DNA of 38,096 nt. It comes from Leifsonia xyli (GTDB lineage: Bacteria; Actinomycetota; Actinomycetes; Actinomycetales; Microbacteriaceae). Every line of letters starts with the position of its first letter. The first letter of the stretch is position 1. Made by a program: the position numbers and the translations under genes. The notes beneath the pieces were generated by a model, which ran no database searches, had not been told where the DNA came from, and worked only from the letters and a program-made list of their open reading frames with translations. The stretch spans positions 1-38,096 of the forward strand of contig QFQR01000017.1 in the NCBI GenBank assembly GCA_003243275.1, given 5' to 3'. Below, in pieces: positions 7,896-15,364 of this stretch.

Positions 7896-8237
7896 GTGTT
7901 CGAACTCTCGATCAATGCGTTTTTGACCTGGTTCGCCCTGGTGATGTTCGTCATCGGCGCCCTGGTGAACGGCATCGCGCCCGCTCCGGTCCGGGAAGAG
8001 ATGAGGGACTGGGGCTATCCCGACGGCGCGTATTACGTCATCGCCGCAGTCTATGCCGTTGCGGCAGCGCTGGTGGTCATTCCGTCGACCAGGCTGGCCG
8101 GCGTCATCCTTGGAGTCGGGATGATGGCGGTTCCCATCGGCACTCTGTTCTACCACGGCAAGCACAGGCATACGCTCGTGCCACTGGTGGTCTTCGCGCT
8201 TGTGCTGACCCTGGCTGTCCGTCTCTGTTTCTTCTGA
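7896..8237 (+). CDS. DoxX-like small membrane protein
   Basis: A 113-residue protein with four predicted membrane helices (about residues 5-25, 46-62, 67-85 and 93-112). The layout, with a polar stretch PVREEMRDWGYPDGAYY after helix 1, resembles DoxX-like family proteins, whose biochemical role is poorly defined. GTG 7896 is preceded by GAGGGA at the right distance. It follows the acyltransferase by 72 bases in the same direction and may share its transcript. A clean hairpin follows it. Confidence 0.7.
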   Translation: MFELSINAFLTWFALVMFVIGALVNGIAPAPVREEMRDWGYPDGAYYVIAAVYAVAAALVVIPSTRLAGVILGVGMMAVPIGTLFYHGKHRHTLVPLVVFALVLTLAVRLCFF

Positions 8238-8289
8238 TTCCGGCCAGCGACTGGGGCCCGACGCCGACCCTCGGCTCATGACAAAGCGA

Positions 8290-8311
8290 GCCAGCGTCCT
8301 GAGACGCTGGC
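8290..8311 (+). terminator. Hairpin after DoxX-like gene
   Basis: GCCAGCGTC-CTGA-GACGCTGGC is a perfect 9-bp stem with a 4-base loop, 52 bases after the stop codon. It lacks a T tract. The following 8312-8550 contains no gene that I can see. Confidence 0.6.
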
Positions 8312-8550
8312 CCTGCGCGCAACCTGATGTGAATTGGTGACGATCGAGCCACGTCGGTCACCGGATCGGCGCAACGCGGCAGCTCGCCCGATCCAAGGCC
8401 GAAAGGATCCCAGCCGCGACGCAATTCACGCCCCCTCGCCGCGAAAGCCGTGATGAGCGATCTGGCGTTCGTCGTCAGGCGGCAATCTGGCGATCGCGGG
8501 ACACCAAAGCGGCGATCCTAGCGCTGGGATCAGGTACCCCACACGCGACG

Positions 8551-8578
8551 CTCACATCCAGTTGCTTCAAGATGTGAG
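8551..8578 (+). promoter_or_regulatory. Inverted repeat in leader of small exported protein (copy B)
   Basis: CTCACATC-N12-GATGTGAG is a perfect 8-bp inverted repeat, 79 bases before the ATG at 8658. The spacer CAGTTGCTTCAA shares CAGTTGCT with copy A at 1260. The constant distance to both starts suggests a working operator or a leader hairpin rather than chance. Confidence 0.6.
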
Positions 8579-8657
8579 ACATTACACCAATCAATTCGGC
8601 GACCGATGTCATCTTCACGTCAAGCTCACAACGAGCCTTGATACGGAGAACATCATC

Positions 8658-8873
8658 ATGAAGACCCCCATCGTCGCCGCCGTTATCCTCTTCTCGTCGA
8701 TCTCGGCCGCTATGGCCGGCGTCGGACCGGCGAATTCGACCAACCAGCACCTGCGCGACAGCGCCGATTTCTATGACAGCGTTCCCGACTTCCGGACGCT
8801 GTCCAGCGATCGGTCGACCAGCTCGACCGTTGACGTCCAGCTCCAGACCGAGCGTGACACCCGCGCGAAGTAA
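8658..8873 (+). CDS. Small exported protein, copy B
   Basis: A 71-residue paralogue of the protein at 1367. It has the signal peptide MKTPIVAAVILFSSISAAMA and the conserved mature start GVGPANSTNQHLRDSADFYD, followed by a Ser/Thr-rich tail ending RDTRAK. CGGAGA just before ATG 8658 fixes the start. No family is recognised. It lies at the left edge of the metal-efflux island and is convergent with the Crp/Fnr regulator. The mature part is too short for an enzyme; a small periplasmic or outer-membrane-attached stress protein is a guess. Confidence 0.78.
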   Translation: MKTPIVAAVILFSSISAAMAGVGPANSTNQHLRDSADFYDSVPDFRTLSSDRSTSSTVDVQLQTERDTRAK

Positions 8874-8916
8874 CGACGCCCGGCAGACCGGGGCCTCGCC
8901 CGCTCAGGTCTCGGCA

Positions 8917-8944
8917 GGGCCAGCCTTCCGACGGAGGCTGGCCC
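8917..8944. terminator. Shared terminator between convergent genes
   Basis: GGGCCAGCCT and AGGCTGGCCC pair around 8 bases, between the stop of small protein copy B (plus) and the stop of the Crp/Fnr gene (minus). It could serve both directions. Confidence 0.7.
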
Positions 8945-8950
8945 GAACCT

Positions 8951-9616
8951 TCAGACGTTCCAGGTCGGACCCACCAATGTCAGTCCGTCCTGCTCGCGGC
9001 GAATAAGGCCGCCTTTCTCCATCCGGCTCAGTTCCTTCGTCACCGCCTCGCGCTGGGTCGCGATGCGCGAGGCGATCTGACGGTGGGTCGGCAGCCGGCG
9101 TATGGTTCGTCCCGCCGGATCCGCTGAGGCGAGCCGCAGAAGTTCCGCTTCGAGCCTGCTCGCCATCGGCAGGGTCATGACCTCCGACATTCTCTGCAGG
9201 GTCCGGCACTGCCGCCGACACATCGCCTGAACGACCGATTTGGCGAACGCCGGGTTTTTCTCGAACGTCTCGGCGAACTCCCGCGCGCCAAAACTCCAGG
9301 CCTCTCCGGATTCGTCGACGACGAGTTCGAGCGGCGTGTCGCAATTGTCGAAGGCGAAGGATTCGCCGATGACGTCGCCTGGGATGACGTCGGCGACGAA
9401 GGCTTCCTGTCCGTCGGCGGTGATCGATTCCGCCGAAAGCCGGCCGGAGATCAGAACGATCGTCGAGCCGTGCCGCCCTGGGAGTTCGAGATGAGTTCCC
9501 TTCGCCAAAGGAATGCGGCGAGCCGCCAATGAGACCTGTGGCGCGCCGAACGCCTCGATGAGCGGCGACGCGGCGGCGCCATGCGCAGGATGCGCGCAGG
9601 AAATGTGAGTGGTCAT
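8951..9616 (-). CDS. Crp/Fnr family transcription regulator
   Basis: A 221-residue regulator with an N-terminal cyclic-nucleotide-binding-like fold (about 25-130, including the VISGRL and PGDVIGESFAFDNCD segments) and a C-terminal winged helix (about 150-215). The recognition part is RQIASRIATQREAVTKELSRM. It lacks the four-cysteine iron-sulfur pattern of Fnr, although C7 near the N-terminus and C96, C132 and C136 are present. The effector is unknown. It is the last gene of a leftward group with the small protein at 9728 and the CDF transporter, so it may govern metal efflux, but no binding site could be assigned. Confidence 0.85.
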   Translation of the reverse strand: MTTHISCAHPAHGAAASPLIEAFGAPQVSLAARRIPLAKGTHLELPGRHGSTIVLISGRLSAESITADGQEAFVADVIPGDVIGESFAFDNCDTPLELVVDESGEAWSFGAREFAETFEKNPAFAKSVVQAMCRRQCRTLQRMSEVMTLPMASRLEAELLRLASADPAGRTIRRLPTHRQIASRIATQREAVTKELSRMEKGGLIRREQDGLTLVGPTWNV

Positions 9617-9727
9617 GCTGATTTTATCCGGACCTGAACGCGGTCGCGCCGGCCGAGCGATCGGCGCGCGAGCAGCGCTCTGAGGAAGAGACGACGGCGG
9701 ACGGTTTCTGGTCCGCCTGACGGCTGG

Positions 9728-10072
9728 CTACCCGATCCGGGGAGGAGGCGTGGCGCGGGCGAGATCCGCGCTCGAGCGCTGCGAGCAAGCCCGTATCGCC
9801 ATGGCGGTCATGCGATCGGCGGTCGTCAAGAAACCGCTCGAAGCAGGGAGCCAGGCCGCGCATGGCGTCGAGCATTCGACCGTGGCCGCGACAATTCCAG
9901 TGGGAGCGGCCGCGCATGGCGCGTTGACGCCCAGAGTGACTGCGTGACTGGCGCCACTGCTGTGCGTTATGTCGTGGTCGAGCTCGGAATGCGATGTGGC
10001 CAGCAGCAGGAAGGCGAACATCGCCACGAACACGACGAGCTTCTTTGCGGCCGCGATCGGCCACCCCATCAT
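9728..10072 (-). CDS. Small metal-island protein with N-terminal membrane segment
   Basis: A 114-residue protein with a hydrophobic segment (KKLVVFVAMFAFLLLATS) followed by a His/Asp cluster (HSELDHDITHSSGASH), scattered cysteines (VECSTPC) and a C-terminus DLARATPPPRIG. Its plan resembles the protein at 18506: one membrane segment or signal, a His/Asp part, a CxxxC or CCHGC motif, and an ending like DLRPPRA. It follows the CDF transporter by 19 bases. I do not recognise a named family. The start is uncertain, as ATGATG at 10072/10069 has no strong ribosome site; an N-terminal extension is possible but looks non-coding. Confidence 0.55.
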   Translation of the reverse strand: MMGWPIAAAKKLVVFVAMFAFLLLATSHSELDHDITHSSGASHAVTLGVNAPCAAAPTGIVAATVECSTPCAAWLPASSGFLTTADRMTAMAIRACSQRSSADLARATPPPRIG

Positions 10073-10091
10073 GCCGGAGATTGGCGCTCGC

Positions 10092-11111
10092 CTAGACTGC
10101 ATTGGCCGGCGCAAGCGGACATGCGCCTGCTTCCAGTTCGATCTGAATGGTCGGATGGGCGATGCCGAAGCGGCTCTCGAGTTCGACCGCCACCGCGCGC
10201 ATGGCCGCATCGCCGGGATGGCCCGCAGGCATTACGAAATGAGCGGTCAGCGCCGTTTCGGTCGTGCTCATCGGCCAGATGTGGAGGTCGTGGACCTCCG
10301 TTACGCCAGGCTGGCCCGCCAGGAATGCGTGGACGGCGTCGGGGTCGATGCCCGGGGGCGCGGCGTCGAGCGACATGATCACGCTGTCGCGCAGCAGTCC
10401 CCAGGTTCCGATCGCGATGACGGCCGCGATACACAGGCTCACGACAGGGTCCAGCCACTCCCAGCCGGTGAACACGACCAGCAGGCCTGCGATCACGACC
10501 GCGGCAGAGACGCCGGCGTCGGCGACCATATGGAGGTAGGCGCCCTTGATGTTGATGTCGCCCTTGCGGCCCGACATGAACAGCAGCGCGGTGAAGCCGT
10601 TGATCAGGACGCCGATGCCGGCCACGACCATGACCGTCATGCCCGCTACCGGTTGAGGGTCGCTGAAGCGCTGGATCGCTTCCCAGGTGATCATGCCGAT
10701 CGCGATCAGGAGGAAGATCGCGTTGAAGAGCGCCGCCATGATCGAGGACGAGCGAAGGCCATAGGAGAAGCGCGGAGACGGAGCCCGCTTCGAGAGCGTC
10801 GCCGCGATCCAGGCCACGATCAGGCCCATTACGTCCGAAAGATTGTGTCCGGCGTCGGCGACGAGCGCGAGCGAGTTGCTCGCAAAACCGTAACCGGCTT
10901 CGATGATCACGAAGGCGGTGTTCAGGCCTATGCCGATCGCGAAGGCCTTGCCGAAGTTCGCCGGAGCATGGGAATGCGCACCCGGCCCATGGGCGTGACC
11001 TGCATAGTCGTGCGCGGATTGATCCTGCGTCGAGTGATCATGACCCGAGTGATCAAGATCCTCTTTGCCTGACGCCCGGTGAGCCGTGTGGTCGTGATCC
11101 CGCTCGCTCAT
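10092..11111 (-). CDS. czcD: Cation diffusion facilitator (CzcD-like zinc/cobalt/cadmium exporter)
   Basis: A 339-residue inner-membrane exporter of the CDF family that swaps divalent metal for protons. The first 50 residues are a His-rich cytoplasmic arm with 11 histidines. Six membrane segments follow, with the paired HxxxD metal sites typical of zinc transporters (H89-D93 in HNLSD and H194-D198 in HMVAD). The C-terminal cytoplasmic domain (about 255-330, VTEVHDLHIWPMST) is the usual metal-sensing dimer domain. It is alone upstream of a small protein and a Crp/Fnr regulator on the same strand. Metal choice is inferred from family motifs. Confidence 0.92.
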   Translation of the reverse strand: MSERDHDHTAHRASGKEDLDHSGHDHSTQDQSAHDYAGHAHGPGAHSHAPANFGKAFAIGIGLNTAFVIIEAGYGFASNSLALVADAGHNLSDVMGLIVAWIAATLSKRAPSPRFSYGLRSSSIMAALFNAIFLLIAIGMITWEAIQRFSDPQPVAGMTVMVVAGIGVLINGFTALLFMSGRKGDINIKGAYLHMVADAGVSAAVVIAGLLVVFTGWEWLDPVVSLCIAAVIAIGTWGLLRDSVIMSLDAAPPGIDPDAVHAFLAGQPGVTEVHDLHIWPMSTTETALTAHFVMPAGHPGDAAMRAVAVELESRFGIAHPTIQIELEAGACPLAPANAV

Positions 11112-11171
11112 GCGCTCTGCGTTTCATCGTGGGTTCGGCCGCGCTTGCAGACACCAGGCGCGGTCATCGGT

Positions 11172-11188
11172 GCGACCAACACGGTCGC
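11172..11188 (-). promoter_or_regulatory. Palindrome upstream of the CDF transporter
   Basis: GCGACC-AACAC-GGTCGC is a perfect 6-bp inverted repeat 60 bases before the CDF start codon. It is a plausible operator, but short enough to be chance in GC-rich DNA. Confidence 0.3.
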
Positions 11189-11228
11189 GAGGTTCAAGAC
11201 CTGAGGCTTGCCGCCAGATCGCTCGATT

Positions 11229-11259
11229 GGATCCCGGGGCAGAGCCTGCCTCGGGATCC
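11229..11259 (-). terminator. Terminator of small protein at 11286
   Basis: GGATCCCGGGGC and GCCTCGGGATCC form a near-perfect 12-bp stem, 26 bases after the stop codon on the minus strand. Confidence 0.65.
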
Positions 11260-11285
11260 CGCTTCGTCACATCGTTCGAAGGCGC

Positions 11286-11510
11286 TTATTTCGGGCCCTT
11301 CGTCGGGGGCATGGGCTTGGCCTTCTTCTCGACCGTTCCGGTTTCGACGTCCGAAGACCTCGCATCCGCCTTTTCACGGTCGTGCTGGTGCGTGTTGTCC
11401 GCCTGCTTGGTGGTCGGATGGATGCGGCCCATGTTCGGCGAACCGCCGCCACCTGCCGAAGCATACGCCGTCGAAAGCGCCAGGGCGAGTATTGCGACAA
11501 GCATTCGCAT
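11286..11510 (-). CDS. Small exported His/Lys-rich protein
   Basis: A 74-residue protein with a signal peptide (MRMLVAILALALSTAYASA). The mature part is polar, carrying GGGGSPNMGRIHP, NTHQHDREKAD and a Lys/Pro tail (KKAKPMPPTKGPK). The HxHxD cluster could bind metal. The start at 11510 is supported by GGAGA seven bases upstream. It lies between the czc operon and the CDF gene, with its own hairpins on both sides. No family recognised. Confidence 0.65.
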   Translation of the reverse strand: MRMLVAILALALSTAYASAGGGGSPNMGRIHPTTKQADNTHQHDREKADARSSDVETGTVEKKAKPMPPTKGPK

Positions 11511-11571
11511 CTTAGCGTCTCCTCTGATTATTGTCATCGGAGCAAAGATGTTAAGATGATTCTGCCAAGAT

Positions 11572-11593
11572 GGATGTGTAAACCTCCACATCC
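11572..11593 (-). promoter_or_regulatory. Inverted repeat between czc operon and small gene
   Basis: GGATGTG-N8-CACATCC is a perfect 7-bp inverted repeat, 8 bases after the last czc-operon gene and 61 bases before the ATG at 11510. It may be the operon's 3' hairpin (no T tract) or an operator for the small gene. The CACATCC half also occurs in the repeats at 1260 (as CACGTCC) and 8551. Confidence 0.45.
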
Positions 11594-11600
11594 TATAGCA

Positions 11601-12065
11601 TTAGCCCTGTCTTGCGTCCTTTATCATCCTTTCAAAGAACTCGTGCCGTTCTTCGTGGTTATCGACCACACCTTTGACGACAGGTCGGGCCGTCTGGTCG
11701 CAGAACATCCGCACTCTCTCGGTCTGCTCCTGATACGAGCCGCCGGACAGTGCGCGGATCATGCCGAGGCCGACTGCTCGCGCGGCGCCGGCTGCGCTCA
11801 TGACGATCGGGGCGGCTTCCTCGTTCGTCATCGACGCCAGGACCTCATCCTTGATGTGGCCGATGACGTTGTCGGCGTTTCCGTTCCGGCCGCCGGTTTT
11901 GTTGGCGAATTCGGGGTCGAGCTTCGAGCAGACCGCGGTGAGGTTCTGGGCGAGGAAGACCGGCGAAAGGATGTTGCGCATGACATCCTCGTTCAGCGCT
12001 CGCGCCGGGGACGAGGTCCCCAGCGCGAGAACCGTGAGCGCCGCCGCGCCGATCGCTGGCTTCAT
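11601..12065 (-). CDS. Exported protein of the czc operon, family unknown
   Basis: A 154-residue protein with a signal peptide (MKPAIGAAALTVLALG then TSSPARA). The mature part is mainly helical with two cysteines (AVCSKLD and RMFCDQT) that could form a disulfide, and a His-rich end (NHEERHEFF). Two starts are possible. ATG 12083 overlaps the czcA stop as ATGA, while ATG 12065 follows AAGGAGCG at good distance and begins the signal peptide. I prefer the second; either way translation is coupled to czcA. Not a recognised family. Being the last gene of the efflux operon it probably acts in the periplasm with the pump. Confidence 0.72.
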   Translation of the reverse strand: MKPAIGAAALTVLALGTSSPARALNEDVMRNILSPVFLAQNLTAVCSKLDPEFANKTGGRNGNADNVIGHIKDEVLASMTNEEAAPIVMSAAGAARAVGLGMIRALSGGSYQEQTERVRMFCDQTARPVVKGVVDNHEERHEFFERMIKDARQG

Positions 12066-12079
12066 GATCGAACGCTCCT

Positions 12080-15000
12080 TCATGACGCGGCCGCCGGGAC
12101 TGCGTCCGGCTCCGGTTCGGGGACCGGATCGGGCTTTCGGCGCCGCGTGAACAGGACGTAGAGCGCGGGCAGCACGAGCAGCGTCAGCATCGTGGACGAC
12201 ACGATGCCGCCGATCACCACGGTTGCGAGCGGCCGCTGCACTTCCGCGCCCGGGCCGGTCGCAATCGCCATCGGCACGAAGCCGAGCGAGGCCACCATTG
12301 CGGTCATCAGAACCGGCCGTAGCCGCGTCAGCGCTCCCTGCTTCACCGCCTCCACCAGCTCCATCCCTTGAGCGCGGAGCTTCTGGATGAAGGCGATGAT
12401 GACGAGCCCGTTCAGAACCGCGACGCCCGACAGCGCGATGAAGCCGATGCCGGCTGAGATCGACAACGGGATGTCGCGAAGGAGCAGCGCGGCGACGCCG
12501 CCGGTGAGCGCAAGCGGAACCCCTGAGAACACGAGCGCCGCGTCCTTGAAAGATCCGAGGCTCATGAACAGCAGGACGAAGATCAGGGCGAGCGCGATCG
12601 GCGTCACGATCATCAGACGCTGGGTCGCCGAGACGAGCTGCTCGAACTGCCCGCCCCAGCCGACCCAGTAGCCGGTCGGCATCTTGACCTGATCCGCGAT
12701 CGCTTTTTGGGCGTCGCCGACGAACGAGCCAAGGTCGCGGTCGCGGACGTTGGCCGAGACCACTATGCGGCGCTTGCCGTTCTCGCGGCTGATCTGGTTG
12801 GGACCAGGAGCCACCTCGAGCGAGGCGAGCGAGGACAGCGGCACGTATCGGGTCCGCACCGACGGCGCGCCGATCGCGGCCGGCATGGCCTGGACCGGGT
12901 CATTCCCGTCCGCTTCAGGAAGCGGCACGGGAATGTTCTTGAGCGCCTCAATGTCGGTGCGCAGCTTTTCGGGCAGCCGAACCACGATGTCGAAGCGGCG
13001 GTCGCCCTCGAAGATCTGGCCGGCTTCCTTGCCCCCGACCGCGATCTCGACGATCTCCTGCACGTCGCCGACGCTGACGCCGTAGCGCGAGAGCGCCGCG
13101 CGGTTGAGCTTCACAGTCAGGATCGGCAGACCCGTCACCTGCTCGGTCTTCACGTCCGCGGCTCCCGGCACCTTCGTCAGGACCGCCTGGACCTCGCCGG
13201 CGACTTTCAGGAGCGTGTCGAGATCGTCGCCGAAGATTTTGACGCCGACGTCCGAGCGCACGCCAGAGATCAGCTCGTTGAAGCGAAGCTGGATCGGCTG
13301 CGAGAGTTCGTAGTTCGAACCCGGAATCTCTTCCGCGGCCTTCTCCACGTCCTCCATCAGCTCGGCTTTGGTCTTCTTCGGGTTCGGCCACTCCGAGCGG
13401 GGCTTGAGCATGATGTAGCCGTCCGAGATCGACGGCGGCATGGCGTCGGTCGCCACCTCGGCGACGCCCGTTCGTGCGAACACCTCCTTCACCTCCGGCA
13501 GCTGCATCAGGCGCTTCTCGAGCGCGCCCTGCATCTCAAGCGACTGCGTGAGGCTCGTTCCAGGCACGCGAAGCGCCTGAATGGCCGCATCACCCTCGTC
13601 GAGGCTTGGGATGAACTCTCCGCCCATGCGCGAGGCCGCGATCCCGGTGACGACAACCAGTGCGACCGCGGCGGGCGCGACGACCCAGCGGAGCTTGATC
13701 ATCAGGCCGAGCAGCGGCTCATAGGTCACGCGGGTGCCCCGCATGAACCAGTTCTCCTTCTCCTTGACGCGGCCGGAGACGAAGATCGCAATCGCGGCGG
13801 GAACGAAGGTCATCGAGAAGATCGAGGCCCCGAGCAGCGCCATGAGAACGGTGATCGCCATCGGGGTGAACATCTTGCCCTCGACCCCGGTGAGGGTCAG
13901 GACCGGCAGGTAGACCACCGCGATGATCATCGTGCCGAACAGGCTTGGCCGTATGACTTCGCTGGCGCCTGCGAGAATGGTCCCGAACCGCTCCTGCATG
14001 GTCAGCAGGCGTCCACGCCGTTCCTGCTCATGGGCGAGCAGGCGCAGGCAGTTCTCGACGATGATGACGGCGCCGTCGATGATGATGCCGAAGTCGATGG
14101 CGCCAAGGCTCATCAGGTTCGCCGAGACCTTGTTCTCGACCATGCCTGTGATGGTGAAGAGCATGGCGAGCGGGATCACGAGCGCGGTGACGATCGCCGC
14201 CCGGATGTTGCCGAGCAGCAGGAACAGCACCGCGATGACGAACAGCGCGCCCTCGACGAGGTTCTTCTCCACCGTCGTGATCGTGGCTTCGACCAGCGTC
14301 GAGCGATCATAGACAGCCCGGGCCTCGATGCCTTCGGGCAGCGTCTTCTGGATGTCGCCAAGCTTGTTGGCGACGCGCTCGGCGACCGTGCGGCTGTTCT
14401 CGCCGATCAGCAGCATGGTGGTGCCGAGCACGACCTCGTGGCCATTGAGCGTTGCCGCGCCGTTGCGAAGCTCCCGCCCGTCCTTGACCTCGGCGACGTC
14501 CGACACGCGAACCGGCACGCCCGAATGCGACCGGATCACGATCCCGCCAACGTCTTGCGCCGTCAGCGCCTGGCCGGGCGTGCGAACGAGATACTGTTCG
14601 CCGTTCCGCTCGATATAGCCTGCGCCGACATTTGCGTTGTTGGTGGCGAGCGCAGTCATCACGTCGCGGAACGTGATGCCATGAGCCATCAGACGGGTCG
14701 GGTTCGGCAGAACGTGGAGCTGCCGCTCGTAGCCGCCGATCGTGTTGACTTCGACGACGCCCGGCACCGTGCGGAGCTGCGGGGTGATGATCCAGTCCTG
14801 GATCGTCCGGAGATCCGCCGGCGTATAGGCCGAGCCGTCAGGCTTCTTCGCGCCCTCCTTGGCGTCGACGACGTAATTGTAGATCTCGCCAAGGCCGGTC
14901 GAGACCGGGCTCATGGCGGTCTCGACACCTACGGGAAGCTGGTCCTTGGCCTGCTGCAACCGCTCGTTGACGAGCTGGCGCGCAAAATAGATGTCGGTCC

Positions 15001-15364
15001 CGTCCTTGAATACGACCGTGATCTGGGCGAGGCCGTAACGCGAGAGCGAGCGGGTGTATTCGAGGTCCGGCAGGCCGCCCATGCTCGTCTCGAGCGGGAA
15101 GGTGATGCGCTGCTCGACCTCGAGCGGCGAGAAACCAGGCGCTGTCGAGTTGATCTGGACCTGGACGTTGGTGATGTCCGGCACCGCGTCGATCGGCAAG
15201 CGCAGGAAATTCCAGGCGCCGAAGGCCGCGACTGCCAGACACGCGAACACCACCATCCAGCGCTGCGCGATCGAGAAGGCGAGAATGCGCTCGATCAGAC
15301 CGTTCGGCTTGTACTCGCTCGGATCCGCGCCGTGCGGATCCGCCTGAGACGTGTCAGTGCTCAT
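12080..15364 (-). CDS. czcA: Heavy-metal efflux RND pump, inner-membrane subunit (CzcA-like)
   Basis: A 1094-residue proton-driven RND pump that moves divalent metal ions across the envelope together with CzcB and CzcC. It has the family plan of 12 membrane helices and two large periplasmic loops. Helix 4 carries the heavy-metal motif DFG(424-426)-III-D430-GAV-II-E437-N438, which matches the Zn/Co/Cd group rather than the Cu/Ag (CusA) group. The N-terminus IERILAFSIAQRWMVVF and LRLPIDAVPDITNVQVQIN are typical. Its start overlaps the czcB stop by 11 bases. It is slightly longer than usual because of polar extensions at both ends. Metal choice is inferred from motifs only. Confidence 0.95.
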   Translation of the reverse strand: MSTDTSQADPHGADPSEYKPNGLIERILAFSIAQRWMVVFACLAVAAFGAWNFLRLPIDAVPDITNVQVQINSTAPGFSPLEVEQRITFPLETSMGGLPDLEYTRSLSRYGLAQITVVFKDGTDIYFARQLVNERLQQAKDQLPVGVETAMSPVSTGLGEIYNYVVDAKEGAKKPDGSAYTPADLRTIQDWIITPQLRTVPGVVEVNTIGGYERQLHVLPNPTRLMAHGITFRDVMTALATNNANVGAGYIERNGEQYLVRTPGQALTAQDVGGIVIRSHSGVPVRVSDVAEVKDGRELRNGAATLNGHEVVLGTTMLLIGENSRTVAERVANKLGDIQKTLPEGIEARAVYDRSTLVEATITTVEKNLVEGALFVIAVLFLLLGNIRAAIVTALVIPLAMLFTITGMVENKVSANLMSLGAIDFGIIIDGAVIIVENCLRLLAHEQERRGRLLTMQERFGTILAGASEVIRPSLFGTMIIAVVYLPVLTLTGVEGKMFTPMAITVLMALLGASIFSMTFVPAAIAIFVSGRVKEKENWFMRGTRVTYEPLLGLMIKLRWVVAPAAVALVVVTGIAASRMGGEFIPSLDEGDAAIQALRVPGTSLTQSLEMQGALEKRLMQLPEVKEVFARTGVAEVATDAMPPSISDGYIMLKPRSEWPNPKKTKAELMEDVEKAAEEIPGSNYELSQPIQLRFNELISGVRSDVGVKIFGDDLDTLLKVAGEVQAVLTKVPGAADVKTEQVTGLPILTVKLNRAALSRYGVSVGDVQEIVEIAVGGKEAGQIFEGDRRFDIVVRLPEKLRTDIEALKNIPVPLPEADGNDPVQAMPAAIGAPSVRTRYVPLSSLASLEVAPGPNQISRENGKRRIVVSANVRDRDLGSFVGDAQKAIADQVKMPTGYWVGWGGQFEQLVSATQRLMIVTPIALALIFVLLFMSLGSFKDAALVFSGVPLALTGGVAALLLRDIPLSISAGIGFIALSGVAVLNGLVIIAFIQKLRAQGMELVEAVKQGALTRLRPVLMTAMVASLGFVPMAIATGPGAEVQRPLATVVIGGIVSSTMLTLLVLPALYVLFTRRRKPDPVPEPEPDAVPAAAS

